Of a stretch of DNA of 64,000 bases, positions 46,652 through 54,661 are shown one piece after another (position 1 is the stretch's first letter; the number at the start of each line of letters is the position of its first letter). Position numbers and translations under genes: made by a program. The DNA is from JANQPA01 sp964548175 (GTDB lineage Bacteria > Bacteroidota > Bacteroidia > Chitinophagales > Saprospiraceae), in assembly GCA_964548175.1 (NCBI GenBank), contig CAZJQS010000027.1, forward strand, positions 4,052 to 68,051, written 5' to 3'. The notes below the pieces were generated by a model. It had not been told where the DNA came from. It saw only the letters and a list, made by a program, of their open reading frames with translations, and did not search any database.

Positions 46652-47045
46652 GCATGGGGCTTGCGCCCCATGTGAACGTGTGTCGCTGCGTTGCAGCTTT
46701 TGGGCTTGCGCCCTCGGTTGTGTGGGGCTTGCGCCCCATGTGAACGTGTGTCGCTGCGTTGCAGCTTTTGGGCTTGCNNNNNNNNNNNNNNNNNNNNNNN
46801 NNNNNNNNNNNNNNNNNNNNNNNNNNNNNNNNNNNNNNNNNNNNNNNNNNNNNNNNNNNNNNNNNNNNNNNNNNNNNCCCCATGTGAACGTGTGTCGCTG
46901 CGTTGCAGCTTTTGGGCTTGCGCCCTCGGTTGCATGGGGCTTGCGCCCCATGTGAACGTGTGTCGCTGCGTTGCAGCTTTTGGGCTTGCGCCCTCGGTTG
47001 TGTGGGGCTTGCGCCCCATGTGAACGTGTGTCGCTGCGTTGCGGC
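46652..47045. repeat. 68-bp tandem repeat array between sigma factor and FecR
   Basis: Units of 68 bp are anchored at 46670, 46738, then (after a gap) 46882, 46950 and 47018, spacing exactly 68 within each side. At least five units are visible; those flanking the gap are cut by it. Each unit contains three potential hairpins: TGGGGC-TTGC-GCCCCA, GCTGC-GTT-GCAGC and GGGC-TTGC-GCCC. The junction variant alternates between GGTTGTGTGGGG and GGTTGCATGGGG. As 68 is not a multiple of three, the frame shifts each unit; long open frames on both strands are a by-product. It is transcribed as part of the sigma-FecR-receptor operon. Confidence 0.9.
46778..46877. other. assembly gap (100 N) inside the tandem array
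   Basis: Exactly 100 N interrupt the 68-bp array. The repeat phase is not kept across the gap (46738 to 46882 is 144 bp, not a multiple of 68), so 100 is a placeholder length. The true copy number is unknown. Confidence 0.97.
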
Positions 47046-47128
47046 TTTTTTGATGTTCATGGGGTTTGTGGCTGATGGTCATGTGGAAGTAACCATATAT
47101 TATATTAACGATTGATGGGGCGGCTACC

Positions 47129-47644
47129 CTAAGTGGTTTTTTCCAAAATTGAGCGGAGGTTGGTCAATGCTTTATGCATGCGCTTTTCTACGGCTTTCAC
47201 GCTGATGTCTAGCAGGACGGCTATTTCTTTATACGTCATTTTTTCCACTCGGCTAAGCAGAAAAACCAGCCGGTGGTTTTCGGGGAGTTGAAGAAGGGCT
47301 TGCTCCAGTTTTTCCTGCAGTTCTTTTTGTTCCAGTAATTGCTCTGGGGTAGCTTCCTTCTTTTCCATTTTAGGGAGTAGTTTAAATTGCTGTACGACCT
47401 TTTGGTGTTTGACATCATCCAAAAAAAGGTTGTTGGCCACTGTAAACAAGAAAGAGCGGGCTTTTTGATAGCTGACTTTATTACAATTTTTCCATAACCG
47501 AAGAAAAGCTTCTTGCGTCAGATCCTCGGCCAATTCCAGATTTCCGCTTTTGTAAAATAAAAAATTACGAATACGAGCGGCGTATTCAAAGAAAAGGGAT
47601 TGAAAGACAGCTTCTTCGCAGACCTGCTCAGGGTATTGGCTCAT
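47129..47644 (-). CDS. ECF RNA polymerase sigma-70 factor
   Basis: 171 residues from the ATG at 47644 (MSQYPEQVCEEAVFQSLFFE). Region 2 is visible in YAARIRNFLFYKSGNLELAE plus DLTQEAFLRLWKNCNKV (core binding and -10 recognition), and region 4 in LSRVEKMTYKEIAVLLDISV plus KAVEKRMHKALTNLR (HTH for the -35 element). It belongs to the Bacteroidetes FecI-like ECF group. Followed by FecR and an STN-TonB receptor, it forms a cell-surface signalling unit. The upstream GIN gene ends with a strong terminator just before it, so it has its own promoter within a short spacer. Confidence 0.93.
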   Translation of the reverse strand: MSQYPEQVCEEAVFQSLFFEYAARIRNFLFYKSGNLELAEDLTQEAFLRLWKNCNKVSYQKARSFLFTVANNLFLDDVKHQKVVQQFKLLPKMEKKEATPEQLLEQKELQEKLEQALLQLPENHRLVFLLSRVEKMTYKEIAVLLDISVKAVEKRMHKALTNLRSILEKTT

Positions 47645-47661
47645 GCAGTAAAAATAAGACA

Positions 47662-47713
47662 AAAAAACGAGGGGGCGGAAAGTCTTCACAGACTTTCCGC
47701 CCCCTCGTTTTTT
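47662..47713 (-). terminator. 24-bp-arm intrinsic terminator of the GIN gene
   Basis: Arms 47662-47685 and 47690-47713 are exact inverted repeats with a 4-base loop (core ACGAGGGGGCGGAAAGTCT). On the minus strand the GC-rich stem follows the GIN-gene stop codon, which its outer end overlaps, and continues into a T-run. It insulates the sigma operon from the gene upstream. Confidence 0.88.
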
Positions 47714-48389
47714 AATAGCTGATACTCCCTCCAAGGGAAGTCGACTGACTCAACTCCTCCGGATCACCGCGGTATTCAATGCTGCCTCCAAGGCTGGCTC
47801 TGGCGTCGAGTTTTTCGGTAGCCATAACTTTAGCTACGCCGCCGGTGGAGGCTTTGATGTAAGAATTTTGGCAATCCAGTCCAAAACCTTCATAAACGCC
47901 TCCGGTATTAGCGGCCATTTTCTGTGATATGGTCTGACCGGTTAGTTCCAGTACGCCCCCTTCGTAAGCACCCCCCTGAACGGCATTCACGTTCAGCTCC
48001 AGCTCCACGCGAGAGCCGCTGTGGGCTTTGGTGGCCAGTTGGTCGATGGTGATCGGCGCGCGGCTAATGATGTAGCTGCCGGCATGGCCGGTAACGGACC
48101 GCAGGGTATTGTAGGTAAGTGTGACGAACGCTTTTTCGTCTTTGCGGTAAATGCCGTCGTTCAGTTTAATTTTTAATTCCCCTCTGCTTACCTTGGCGTA
48201 TAGATCGTTATCGTCACCATTTTCCACCCGGAAGGAAATTTTGTTCGCATTCCCTTTTTCCAGGATCAACTCTATGTTGCCGCTGACGCTGAGTTCGTCA
48301 AAATCATCCAGGCTGTATTCTTTCTGGGCCTCAAGTGCGAGGCTGGTCATTAATAAAAGGGCTATGAATAGCCATGATTTTTTTTTCAT
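47712..48389 (-). CDS. GIN-domain (DUF2807) secreted protein
   Basis: 225 residues. Signal peptide (MKKKSWLFIALLLMTSLALE, AQ). The rest is a right-handed beta-solenoid-like GIN/DUF2807 domain: FDELSVSGNIELILEKGNAN is the diagnostic first strand, with repeated short strands rich in Gly/Ser (TKAHSGSRVELELNV, ASTGGVAKVMATEKLDARAS, LGGSIEYRGD). Annotated in databases as 'putative auto-transporter adhesin head GIN domain'; real function unknown. Surface or periplasmic. Confidence 0.88.
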   Translation of the reverse strand: MKKKSWLFIALLLMTSLALEAQKEYSLDDFDELSVSGNIELILEKGNANKISFRVENGDDNDLYAKVSRGELKIKLNDGIYRKDEKAFVTLTYNTLRSVTGHAGSYIISRAPITIDQLATKAHSGSRVELELNVNAVQGGAYEGGVLELTGQTISQKMAANTGGVYEGFGLDCQNSYIKASTGGVAKVMATEKLDARASLGGSIEYRGDPEELSQSTSLGGSISY

Positions 48390-48785
48390 AATAGTCGGTT
48401 TTATTTAACAAATGAAGTGATTGGACAGCGTTAAGTTTGTCCCCGCACGCAACTGTCTGCAAGTGCCAGGTTGCGGGTTGGTGAAAAGCTGCCTGGCGGT
48501 CCAGCCGTGTGGGCGGCTTTTTCACAATCCCATGATCTTTGATGCAATTTTCTATCCATATTGTCCTGATAAAAGAGGATTTTTGCGATCTTTGCCCCCT
48601 ATTGCAGGGGTGATCGGAAAGTAAATTTATTATAAGATAAGTGCCTGAACAGAAATATGCAAAGGCAATTTGGGGGTTGTGCAAAAAGTCGATTGCTCTG
48701 TAATGTAGATTTTCCTGAATGATTGGACAGGAGTTTTCCTTTTTCGGTTACACGATTTGGCATTGAAACAAAAAACAACTCAAGC
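48390..48785. other. 396-bp divergent spacer, GIN gene / glyS
   Basis: No gene is supported here. It contains a GC-rich stretch at about 48440-48530 with short complementary segments (CTGCCTGGCGG.., GCCGTGTGGGCGGC), and the dispersed motif GGGGTTGTGCAAAAAGTC at 48673-48690 without its pairing arm. The coding frame of glyS stays open upstream to 48723, but the ATG at 48786 begins the conserved protein. Confidence 0.5.
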
Positions 48786-50342
48786 ATGGCTGCTCAACAA
48801 AGCGATCAATTCAAAAAAGTAATTGCTCATTGCAAGGAATACGGTTTCATCTATCAGTCGAGCGAAATATACGACGGTTTGAGCGCCGTTTATGATTACG
48901 GTCCTTATGGTGTGGAGTTGAAGAACAATATTAAGCAATACTGGTGGCAGGCGATGGTGCAGATGCACGACAATATTGTGGGGCTGGATGCGGCTATTTT
49001 TATGCATCCCAAGACCTGGAAGGCCTCCGGCCATGTCGATGCTTTCAATGATCCTCTGGTCGACAATAAGGATAGCAAAAAGCGCTATCGTGCAGATGTG
49101 CTGATCGAGGAGTACATGGAAAAGATCGAAAAAAAGATCGATAAGGAAATAGAAAAGGCTCAAAAGCGCTTTGGTGGCGATTTTGATGAAACTAAATTTC
49201 GAGAGACTAACCCTCGCGTGCTGCGTAATCAGGAGAAGTATGATGAGGCAAGAGAACGTCTCGCTAAGGCCATGACCGACGGCAACATGGCGGAACTCAA
49301 GGCCATGATCGACGAATATGAGATTGCCTGTCCGGAAAGCGGTTCGAGAAACTGGACGGATGTACGTCAGTTCAATTTGATGTTTTCCACACAGCTGGGT
49401 AATATCGCCGGAGAGGAAGGAAAGTTGTACCTGCGTCCTGAAACGGCCCAGGGTATTTTCGTCAACTTTTTGAATGTCCAGAAAACTACGCGTCAGAAAC
49501 TACCCTTCGGTATTGCCCAGATCGGTAAAGCCTTCCGCAATGAGATCGTGGCCCGCCAATTTATTTTCCGTATGCGTGAATTCGAGCAGATGGAAATGCA
49601 ATTCTTTGTGCCTCCGGGCGAAGAGATGCAATGGTATGAGTACTGGAAAGAAGTCCGCATGAAGTGGCATCTGGCCCTGGGTACTTCAAAAGATAAGCTT
49701 CGTTTTCATGATCACGACAACCTGGCGCATTACGCCAATGCGGCGGTAGACGTAGAATTTGAATTTCCTTTTGGCTTTAAAGAACTGGAGGGCATCCACT
49801 CCCGCACGGATTTTGATCTGGGAGAGCATCAAAAGTTGTCTGGCAAAAAGCTTCAATACTTCGATCCCGAACGACAGGAGAGTTATGTTCCTTATGTGGT
49901 GGAAACTTCTATTGGCTGCGACCGCATGTTCCTGGCTGTCCTGAGCGAGGCGCTACAGGAAGAAACCGTTCCAGATGCAGAAGGCAAGGATTCTACCCGG
50001 ACGGTCTTGAAAATTCATCCGGCCCTGGCGCCTATTAAATGCGCGGTATTGCCGTTGCTGAAAAACAAGGAAGAGCTAACAGAAAAGGCGACCGAGATCT
50101 TCAACGAACTGCGCTTTGCTTTCAATTGTCAATATGACGAAAAAGATGCGATCGGCCGACGTTATCGCCGCCAGGACGCCATTGGCACGCCTTACTGCAT
50201 AACGGTGGATTTCGAAACCTTGGAAGACAATACGGTCACCATCCGCGATAGAGACACTCTTGAGCAGGAGCGCATTCCTATCGAAAAGGTGGAGGAGATC
50301 GTCAGGAAGAAAGTTAGCATGAAGACACTCTTGCAGGGGTGA
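48786..50342 (+). CDS. glyS: glycine--tRNA ligase, single-chain (alpha2) type
   Basis: About 518 residues from MAAQQSDQFKKVIAHCKEYG. Class II synthetase of the archaeal/eukaryotic-like dimeric type: GFIYQSSEIYDGLSAVYDYG and PYGVELKNNIKQYWWQAMV at the N-terminus, the glycine-type motif 2 region LRPETAQGIFVNFLNVQKTT then KLPFGIAQIGKAFRNEI, motif 3 PYVVETSIGCDRMFLAVL, and an anticodon-binding domain at about 415-518 (LAPIKCAVLPLL..). It charges tRNA-Gly. Essential, monocistronic, with a strong convergent terminator behind. Confidence 0.96.
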   Translation: MAAQQSDQFKKVIAHCKEYGFIYQSSEIYDGLSAVYDYGPYGVELKNNIKQYWWQAMVQMHDNIVGLDAAIFMHPKTWKASGHVDAFNDPLVDNKDSKKRYRADVLIEEYMEKIEKKIDKEIEKAQKRFGGDFDETKFRETNPRVLRNQEKYDEARERLAKAMTDGNMAELKAMIDEYEIACPESGSRNWTDVRQFNLMFSTQLGNIAGEEGKLYLRPETAQGIFVNFLNVQKTTRQKLPFGIAQIGKAFRNEIVARQFIFRMREFEQMEMQFFVPPGEEMQWYEYWKEVRMKWHLALGTSKDKLRFHDHDNLAHYANAAVDVEFEFPFGFKELEGIHSRTDFDLGEHQKLSGKKLQYFDPERQESYVPYVVETSIGCDRMFLAVLSEALQEETVPDAEGKDSTRTVLKIHPALAPIKCAVLPLLKNKEELTEKATEIFNELRFAFNCQYDEKDAIGRRYRRQDAIGTPYCITVDFETLEDNTVTIRDRDTLEQERIPIEKVEEIVRKKVSMKTLLQG

Positions 50343-50359
50343 TCTTTAATCTATTGCAA

Positions 50360-50415
50360 TTGTAAAAAAAAGTCATCGCACTCCCGGCCGGGAGTGCGAT
50401 GACTTTTTTTACAAC
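50360..50415. terminator. bidirectional terminator glyS / ald
   Basis: Arms of about 27 bp centred at 50388 (core AAGTCATCGCACTCCCGG / CCGGGAGTGCGATGACTT) with flanking A8 and T7 runs, directly between convergent glyS and ald. Nearly perfect; only the A/T-run length differs. Confidence 0.92.
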
Positions 50416-50419
50416 TGTG

Positions 50420-51649
50420 TTACAGATTTGACGTAATCAGTAAATCAAGATCCGTACTCTTAATCTGAAACCGCTCCCCCAAATATTCATTGCAAAGACA
50501 ACCCTTATACGTATACACCCCATTTCTCAGGCCATAATTATTAAACAACAGGTACTCGATGCTTCCCGTGCTTCCTGCTTTCAGCAGAATTGGGGTAAGG
50601 ATATTACTAACCGCCATAGAAGCCGTTCGGGACACTCTGGAGGCGATATTAGGCACGCAATAATGGATGACATCGTGCTTGATGAAGGTGGGCTTTTCCA
50701 GGGTGGTGACTTCAGAGGTAGCAAAACAACCGCCCTGATCGATGCTCACGTCGATGATAACTGAGCCTGGGCGCATGCTGCTGACCATTTCTTCGCTCAC
50801 CAGAATCGGCGTCCGTCCTGTTTTGGAATGTACTGCGCCGATGGCGACATCGGCGTCGATCAGTTCTCTTTTCAGGTAAACGGGATTGACGGCGGAGGTG
50901 AACAGCGGCCTGCCCACCTGGTTTTGCAATCTTTTGAGCTTGTAGATGTTGTTATCGAAAATACGGACTTCGGCGCCCAGGCCGAGGGCGGTGCGGGTTG
51001 CGTATTCTGCTACGATGCCGGCGCCCAGGATCACGACTTTAGCGGAAGGCACCCCAGAGATCCCTCCCAGCAGAACGCCCTTCCCACCGCTGGTGGTGGC
51101 TAGTAATTCGGCGGCGGTAAGCATGGCGCTCAGGCCGGCCATCTCGCTCATGATGCGGACCACCGGAAAGGTGTCGGATTCGTCTTTGATGTATTCCATT
51201 GCCAGAGCGATCACTCTTTTCTGGCGTAATTTCTGGATGTAGTCAGCAGAGATGATCGGCAGCTGCAGGGGGGAGATCAGAATCTGATTGGGATGCATCA
51301 GGTCGATTTCCTTGATGGTCGGAGGCGCCACTTTGATGATGACATCCGCCTCATAAACTTGTTTGGTGCTGTAAGCGATCTCTGCGCCGGCTTCTGAATA
51401 CTCATGATCGGAGAAATGGGCTCTTTCACCCGCTTCCGTTTCTATTACTACCCGATGGCCATGCCCAATGAGGGTCTCCACAGAAGAGGGCACCAGAGCC
51501 ACCCGGTTTTCCTGCAAGGTGATTTCCCTGGGAATGCCAATGAATAACTTATTAGGCTTGCGTTGGACCTCCAGCATCTCCGTCTGCGTCTGATACTGAC
51601 CTTCAGTGAATATCTTGGGGATGGGTATCCGCTTTTCCTTTTCGCTCAT
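50420..51649 (-). CDS. ald: alanine dehydrogenase
   Basis: 409 residues. L-alanine + NAD to pyruvate + ammonia + NADH. The AlaDH/PNT N-terminal domain (LFIGIPREITLQENRVALVP, with the substrate-binding Arg) and NAD domain (SGVPSAKVVILGAGIVAEYA) are complete, with the catalytic His in MHPNQILISPLQLP and the Asp in IDVSIDQGGCFATSE. About 30 residues longer than E. coli-type enzymes at both ends, typical for Bacteroidota. It follows tsaE by 15 bp; the two form an operon, as is common in this phylum. Confidence 0.93.
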   Translation of the reverse strand: MSEKEKRIPIPKIFTEGQYQTQTEMLEVQRKPNKLFIGIPREITLQENRVALVPSSVETLIGHGHRVVIETEAGERAHFSDHEYSEAGAEIAYSTKQVYEADVIIKVAPPTIKEIDLMHPNQILISPLQLPIISADYIQKLRQKRVIALAMEYIKDESDTFPVVRIMSEMAGLSAMLTAAELLATTSGGKGVLLGGISGVPSAKVVILGAGIVAEYATRTALGLGAEVRIFDNNIYKLKRLQNQVGRPLFTSAVNPVYLKRELIDADVAIGAVHSKTGRTPILVSEEMVSSMRPGSVIIDVSIDQGGCFATSEVTTLEKPTFIKHDVIHYCVPNIASRVSRTASMAVSNILTPILLKAGSTGSIEYLLFNNYGLRNGVYTYKGCLCNEYLGERFQIKSTDLDLLITSNL

Positions 51650-51664
51650 ATTCCATTTAAATAT

Positions 51665-52090
51665 CTACAAAAATAGTACTTTTCGGGTGGAATCTTCCAC
51701 AATTTCAATTTGAATTCTGACGATCTCCTCATCCGAAAGCATCGGCTCGATCACCTCCGGCCATTCAATGAAACAATAGGACGGTCCGTAGAGAAAGTCT
51801 TCTATTCCGATGTTTAATGCTTCATCAATATCCTTCAACCGGTAAAGGTCTAAGTGGTAAACGGTCTCCGGCCGGCAGTTTTTGCCGATGTATTCATTGA
51901 CCAGAGCAAAGGTCGGACTGGTAATGCTGTCTTTTACACCCAACCGGGCGCAGATCGCCTGAATAAATGTCGTTTTACCGGCCCCTATTTCCCCCGTAAA
52001 CACAAACTTTCGCTTTTTTTCAGCGTAGTCAAGGAGCATGGAGGCCGCATCCTTCCAGTCTTCAACTTTTTTTATAAATAGTTCCTTCAT
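51665..52090 (-). CDS. tsaE: tRNA threonylcarbamoyladenosine biosynthesis ATPase TsaE
   Basis: About 141 residues from the ATG at 52090 (MKELFIKKVEDWKDAASMLL); an ATG at 52123 would add 11 residues. Walker A is GEIGAGKTTFIQAICARLGV. The TSPTFALVNEY and HLDLYRLKD segments and FIEWPEVIEPML are diagnostic of TsaE. It is the ATPase of the TsaB-TsaD-TsaE complex that makes t6A37 on ANN-decoding tRNAs. It is operonic with ald downstream and divergent from gyrB. Confidence 0.93.
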   Translation of the reverse strand: MKELFIKKVEDWKDAASMLLDYAEKKRKFVFTGEIGAGKTTFIQAICARLGVKDSITSPTFALVNEYIGKNCRPETVYHLDLYRLKDIDEALNIGIEDFLYGPSYCFIEWPEVIEPMLSDEEIVRIQIEIVEDSTRKVLFL

Positions 52091-52138
52091 CGAGGAAAAA
52101 CTGTTTTTTATTTCCGTAATCAAAGTTTTTGTGAAAGC

Positions 52139-52167
52139 CTTCTTTTGCCTCCGGTGGCAAAAAGAAG
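52139..52167. repeat. short hairpin in the divergent tsaE/gyrB spacer
   Basis: CTTCTTTTGCC (52139-52149) pairs with GGCAAAAAGAAG (52156-52167) with one extra A. Both neighbouring genes read away from it. The TTGCC/GGCAA core resembles those of the hairpins at 28918-28982 and 35662-35704. Confidence 0.55.
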
Positions 52168-52365
52168 TTCGATTATTTCCCGAAATGCTTGCTTATAGCC
52201 ATCCTGAATAACAAACAGCAAAAAAAATAGATCGATTTAGATTTTATCTTTGTTTGTAAAAAATTGATTGTCAGTTGTTAATTCTGTTTTTTACAAATAA
52301 AAAAAAGTCTTGTTAAAGTAGGCTTGTTATTCGTCCGTTCAGGTCAATAGAACGTTAATTTTTTG

Positions 52366-52373
52366 TATATTTG
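52366..52373 (+). promoter_or_regulatory. gyrB promoter -7 box TATATTTG
   Basis: TATATTTG is an exact match to the Bacteroidota -7 consensus TAnnTTTG. It ends 7 bp before the gyrB ATG at 52381, so transcription would begin almost at the start codon. No good TTG -33 box is visible at the normal spacing, which lowers confidence. Confidence 0.45.
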
Positions 52374-52380
52374 CAAAGAT

Positions 52381-54351
52381 ATGGTAACAGATAATAAAGA
52401 CGTTAAAAAGGCGCAGGGTGAATATGGGGCCGGTAACATTCAGGCCCTGGAAGGGCTGGAAGCCGTTCGCAAACGCCCTGGAATGTACATTGGGAGCACC
52501 GACGCAAAGGGATTGCACCACCTGGTCTGGGAAGTTGTGGATAACTCCATTGATGAGCACCTGGCAGGATATTGTACGAGGATAGATCTAATTGTTCATT
52601 CTGATAATTCCATTACGGTTAAGGACGATGGTCGAGGGATACCGACCGACATGCACAGCAAGCTTAAAAAGTCTGCTTTAGAAGTCGTTATGACAGTCCT
52701 GCACGCTGGAGGTAAGTTTGATAAAAATACTTACAAGGTGTCAGGTGGTCTTCACGGTGTAGGGGTGTCGTGTGTCAATGCACTGTCCGAATCACTCAAG
52801 GCGGTGGTCCATCGGGAAGGGAAAGTATTCGAGCAGGAATACGTCCGGGGTAAGCCGGTCAGTGACGTGCACGTCGTCGGGGAATCTTCTGAAACCGGCA
52901 CCGTCATTAACTTTAAACCGGATCACGAGATTTTCGAGACCCTGGAATATAAATTCGACGTCCTGGCGAACAGGCTCCGGGTGTTGTCCTACCTGGACAG
53001 CGGCCTTTTATTGACCATTACGGACGAGCGGGAGACCGATGACGACGGCCGGTTCATTTACCAAGAGTTTTATTCCGAGGGTGGATTGGCGGAGTTCGTC
53101 CAATACCTGGACGATTCAAAGCATCCGCTTATTGAAAAGCCAATTTACATCAAAGCTACCGAGGAAAATGTAGCGATCGAGATTGCTATGCAGTATAATA
53201 CCTCTTATTCAGAGAATGTTTACTCTTTCGTTAACAATATCACCACGAAAGAAGGGGGTACTCACGTTCGTGGCTTCCGAATGGCTGTGAATCGGGAATT
53301 TGGTAAATATGCCGAAGAGAACGGCTACTTCAAAAAGCTTACTTTTAAAGTCAGCGGTGAGGATTTTCGGGAAGGATTGACGGCCGTGGTTTCGGTCAAA
53401 GTTCCGGAACCTCAGTTCAAAGGGCAAACGAAAGGAGAACTGGGAAATTCTGAAGTAACGCGTATCGTCTCGCAGGCCGTAGGGGAAACACTCAGGCATT
53501 ATCTGGAGGAGAACCCCAAAAGCGCGAAAAAGATCATCGACAAGGTCGTGCTGGCCGCCACCGCCCGCCACGCCGCCCGAAAAGCGAGGGAAATGGTCCA
53601 GCGCAAAAGCGCCGTCACCAGTGGCGGACTTCCCGGGAAGTTGTCGGATTGTTCTTCCCGTGACCCTGAAGCCTCGGAGATCTTCCTGGTCGAAGGAGAT
53701 TCGGCGGGAGGAACAGCCAAACAGGGCCGCGATCGCAACTTCCAGGCCATCCTGCCGCTCCGGGGTAAGATCCTGAACGTGGAAAAGGCTATGGAGCATA
53801 AGATCTATGACAATGAAGAGATTAAAAATATCTTCACAGCCCTCGGCGTCAGTATCGAAGAGGACGAGGATGGAGAGCGCACCTTGAATTTGACAAAACT
53901 CCGGTATTTTAAGGTCATCATCATGACGGATGCCGATGTGGACGGCAGCCACATTACCACTCTTATCCTGACGTTTTTCTTCCGGTATATGCGAAAACTG
54001 GTGGAAGACGGCCATGTTTACATCGCTGCTCCGCCTCTGTACCTGATCAAAAAAGGGAAAAAGGCCATCTATTGCTGGAATGAGGATGAACGTAAAGCGG
54101 CCGTAGCGGAACTGTCCGGCGGCGAGAACGATTCTTCCATCAAAATACAACGCTATAAGGGACTTGGTGAGATGAACGCCGAGCAGTTGTGGGATACCAC
54201 TATGAACCCGGAATCCAGAATTCTGCGCCAGGTTTCCATAGAAGATGCCAAAGAAGCGGATCGCGTATTCTCCATGCTGATGGGCGATGAGGTGCCTCCT
54301 CGCAGAGCATTCATTGAACAGAACGCTAAATATGCGAATGTAGATATTTAA
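52381..54351 (+). CDS. gyrB: DNA gyrase subunit B
   Basis: 656 residues from the ATG at 52381 (MVTDNKDVKKAQGEYGAGNI; an upstream TTG at 52363 is in frame but lies in the promoter box). GHKL ATPase domain: LEAVRKRPGMYIGSTDAKGL, EVVDNSIDEHLAGY, DDGRGIPTDMH and SGGLHGVGVSCVNALS. TOPRIM domain: EIFLVEGDSAGGTAKQGRDR, ILPLRGKILNVEKA and the metal-binding DADVDGSHI. C-terminal RYKGLGEMNAEQLWDTTMNP. The domain spacing fits GyrB rather than ParE. With GyrA it introduces negative supercoils; it is the target of aminocoumarins. Confidence 0.96.
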   Translation: MVTDNKDVKKAQGEYGAGNIQALEGLEAVRKRPGMYIGSTDAKGLHHLVWEVVDNSIDEHLAGYCTRIDLIVHSDNSITVKDDGRGIPTDMHSKLKKSALEVVMTVLHAGGKFDKNTYKVSGGLHGVGVSCVNALSESLKAVVHREGKVFEQEYVRGKPVSDVHVVGESSETGTVINFKPDHEIFETLEYKFDVLANRLRVLSYLDSGLLLTITDERETDDDGRFIYQEFYSEGGLAEFVQYLDDSKHPLIEKPIYIKATEENVAIEIAMQYNTSYSENVYSFVNNITTKEGGTHVRGFRMAVNREFGKYAEENGYFKKLTFKVSGEDFREGLTAVVSVKVPEPQFKGQTKGELGNSEVTRIVSQAVGETLRHYLEENPKSAKKIIDKVVLAATARHAARKAREMVQRKSAVTSGGLPGKLSDCSSRDPEASEIFLVEGDSAGGTAKQGRDRNFQAILPLRGKILNVEKAMEHKIYDNEEIKNIFTALGVSIEEDEDGERTLNLTKLRYFKVIIMTDADVDGSHITTLILTFFFRYMRKLVEDGHVYIAAPPLYLIKKGKKAIYCWNEDERKAAVAELSGGENDSSIKIQRYKGLGEMNAEQLWDTTMNPESRILRQVSIEDAKEADRVFSMLMGDEVPPRRAFIEQNAKYANVDI

Positions 54352-54353
54352 GG

Positions 54354-54495
54354 AAAATACGGAGTATAAATAAGTAAGTGAGCAAATTTACCTAAAAACA
54401 TACACCGCCGGCGGCAGTGTATGTTTTTAGTATAACCTTCCCCCGCCCGCGGGGGAAGGTTATACTAAAAATTGCTTGCTTCCTTACCGTATTTT
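54354..54495. repeat. palindromic element, copy B of three
   Basis: Outer arms AAAATACGG (54354-54362) / CCGTATTTT (54487-54495). Inside are the family ends GTAAGTGAGCAAATTTA and AAATTGCTTGCTT; hairpin 1 with arms AAAAACATACAC (54394-54405) / GTGTATGTTTTT (54417-54428) around CCGGCGG; and hairpin 2 with 16-bp arms 54429-54444 / 54451-54466 (AGTATAACCTTCCCCC). It begins within 3 bp of the gyrB stop and may act as its terminator. The rest of the spacer to 54661 shows no gene. Confidence 0.82.
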
Positions 54496-54661
54496 TACCC
54501 CGCCCTGCTAAAGCAATTTTTTTATTGCTAATGGCTGGAAAAGATTTGGCAGATTGCACAGATTATTTTAGCACACAGATTTTGCTAATCGTGCAGATTT
54601 CGAAGATATCAGGTCGAAAGATCTGCACCATTAACGAAATCTGCGTGCCCAAAAAAGACCC

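Noticed and set aside
46652..47045. The tandem array as a CRISPR locus
   Set aside because: Units are directly contiguous 68-bp copies with no unique spacers, and there are no cas genes.
46603..47082. An N-terminal extension of FecR, or coding repeats, through the array
   Set aside because: The frame shifts with every 68-bp unit, stays open on both strands, and crosses the N gap. The conserved protein starts at 46602.
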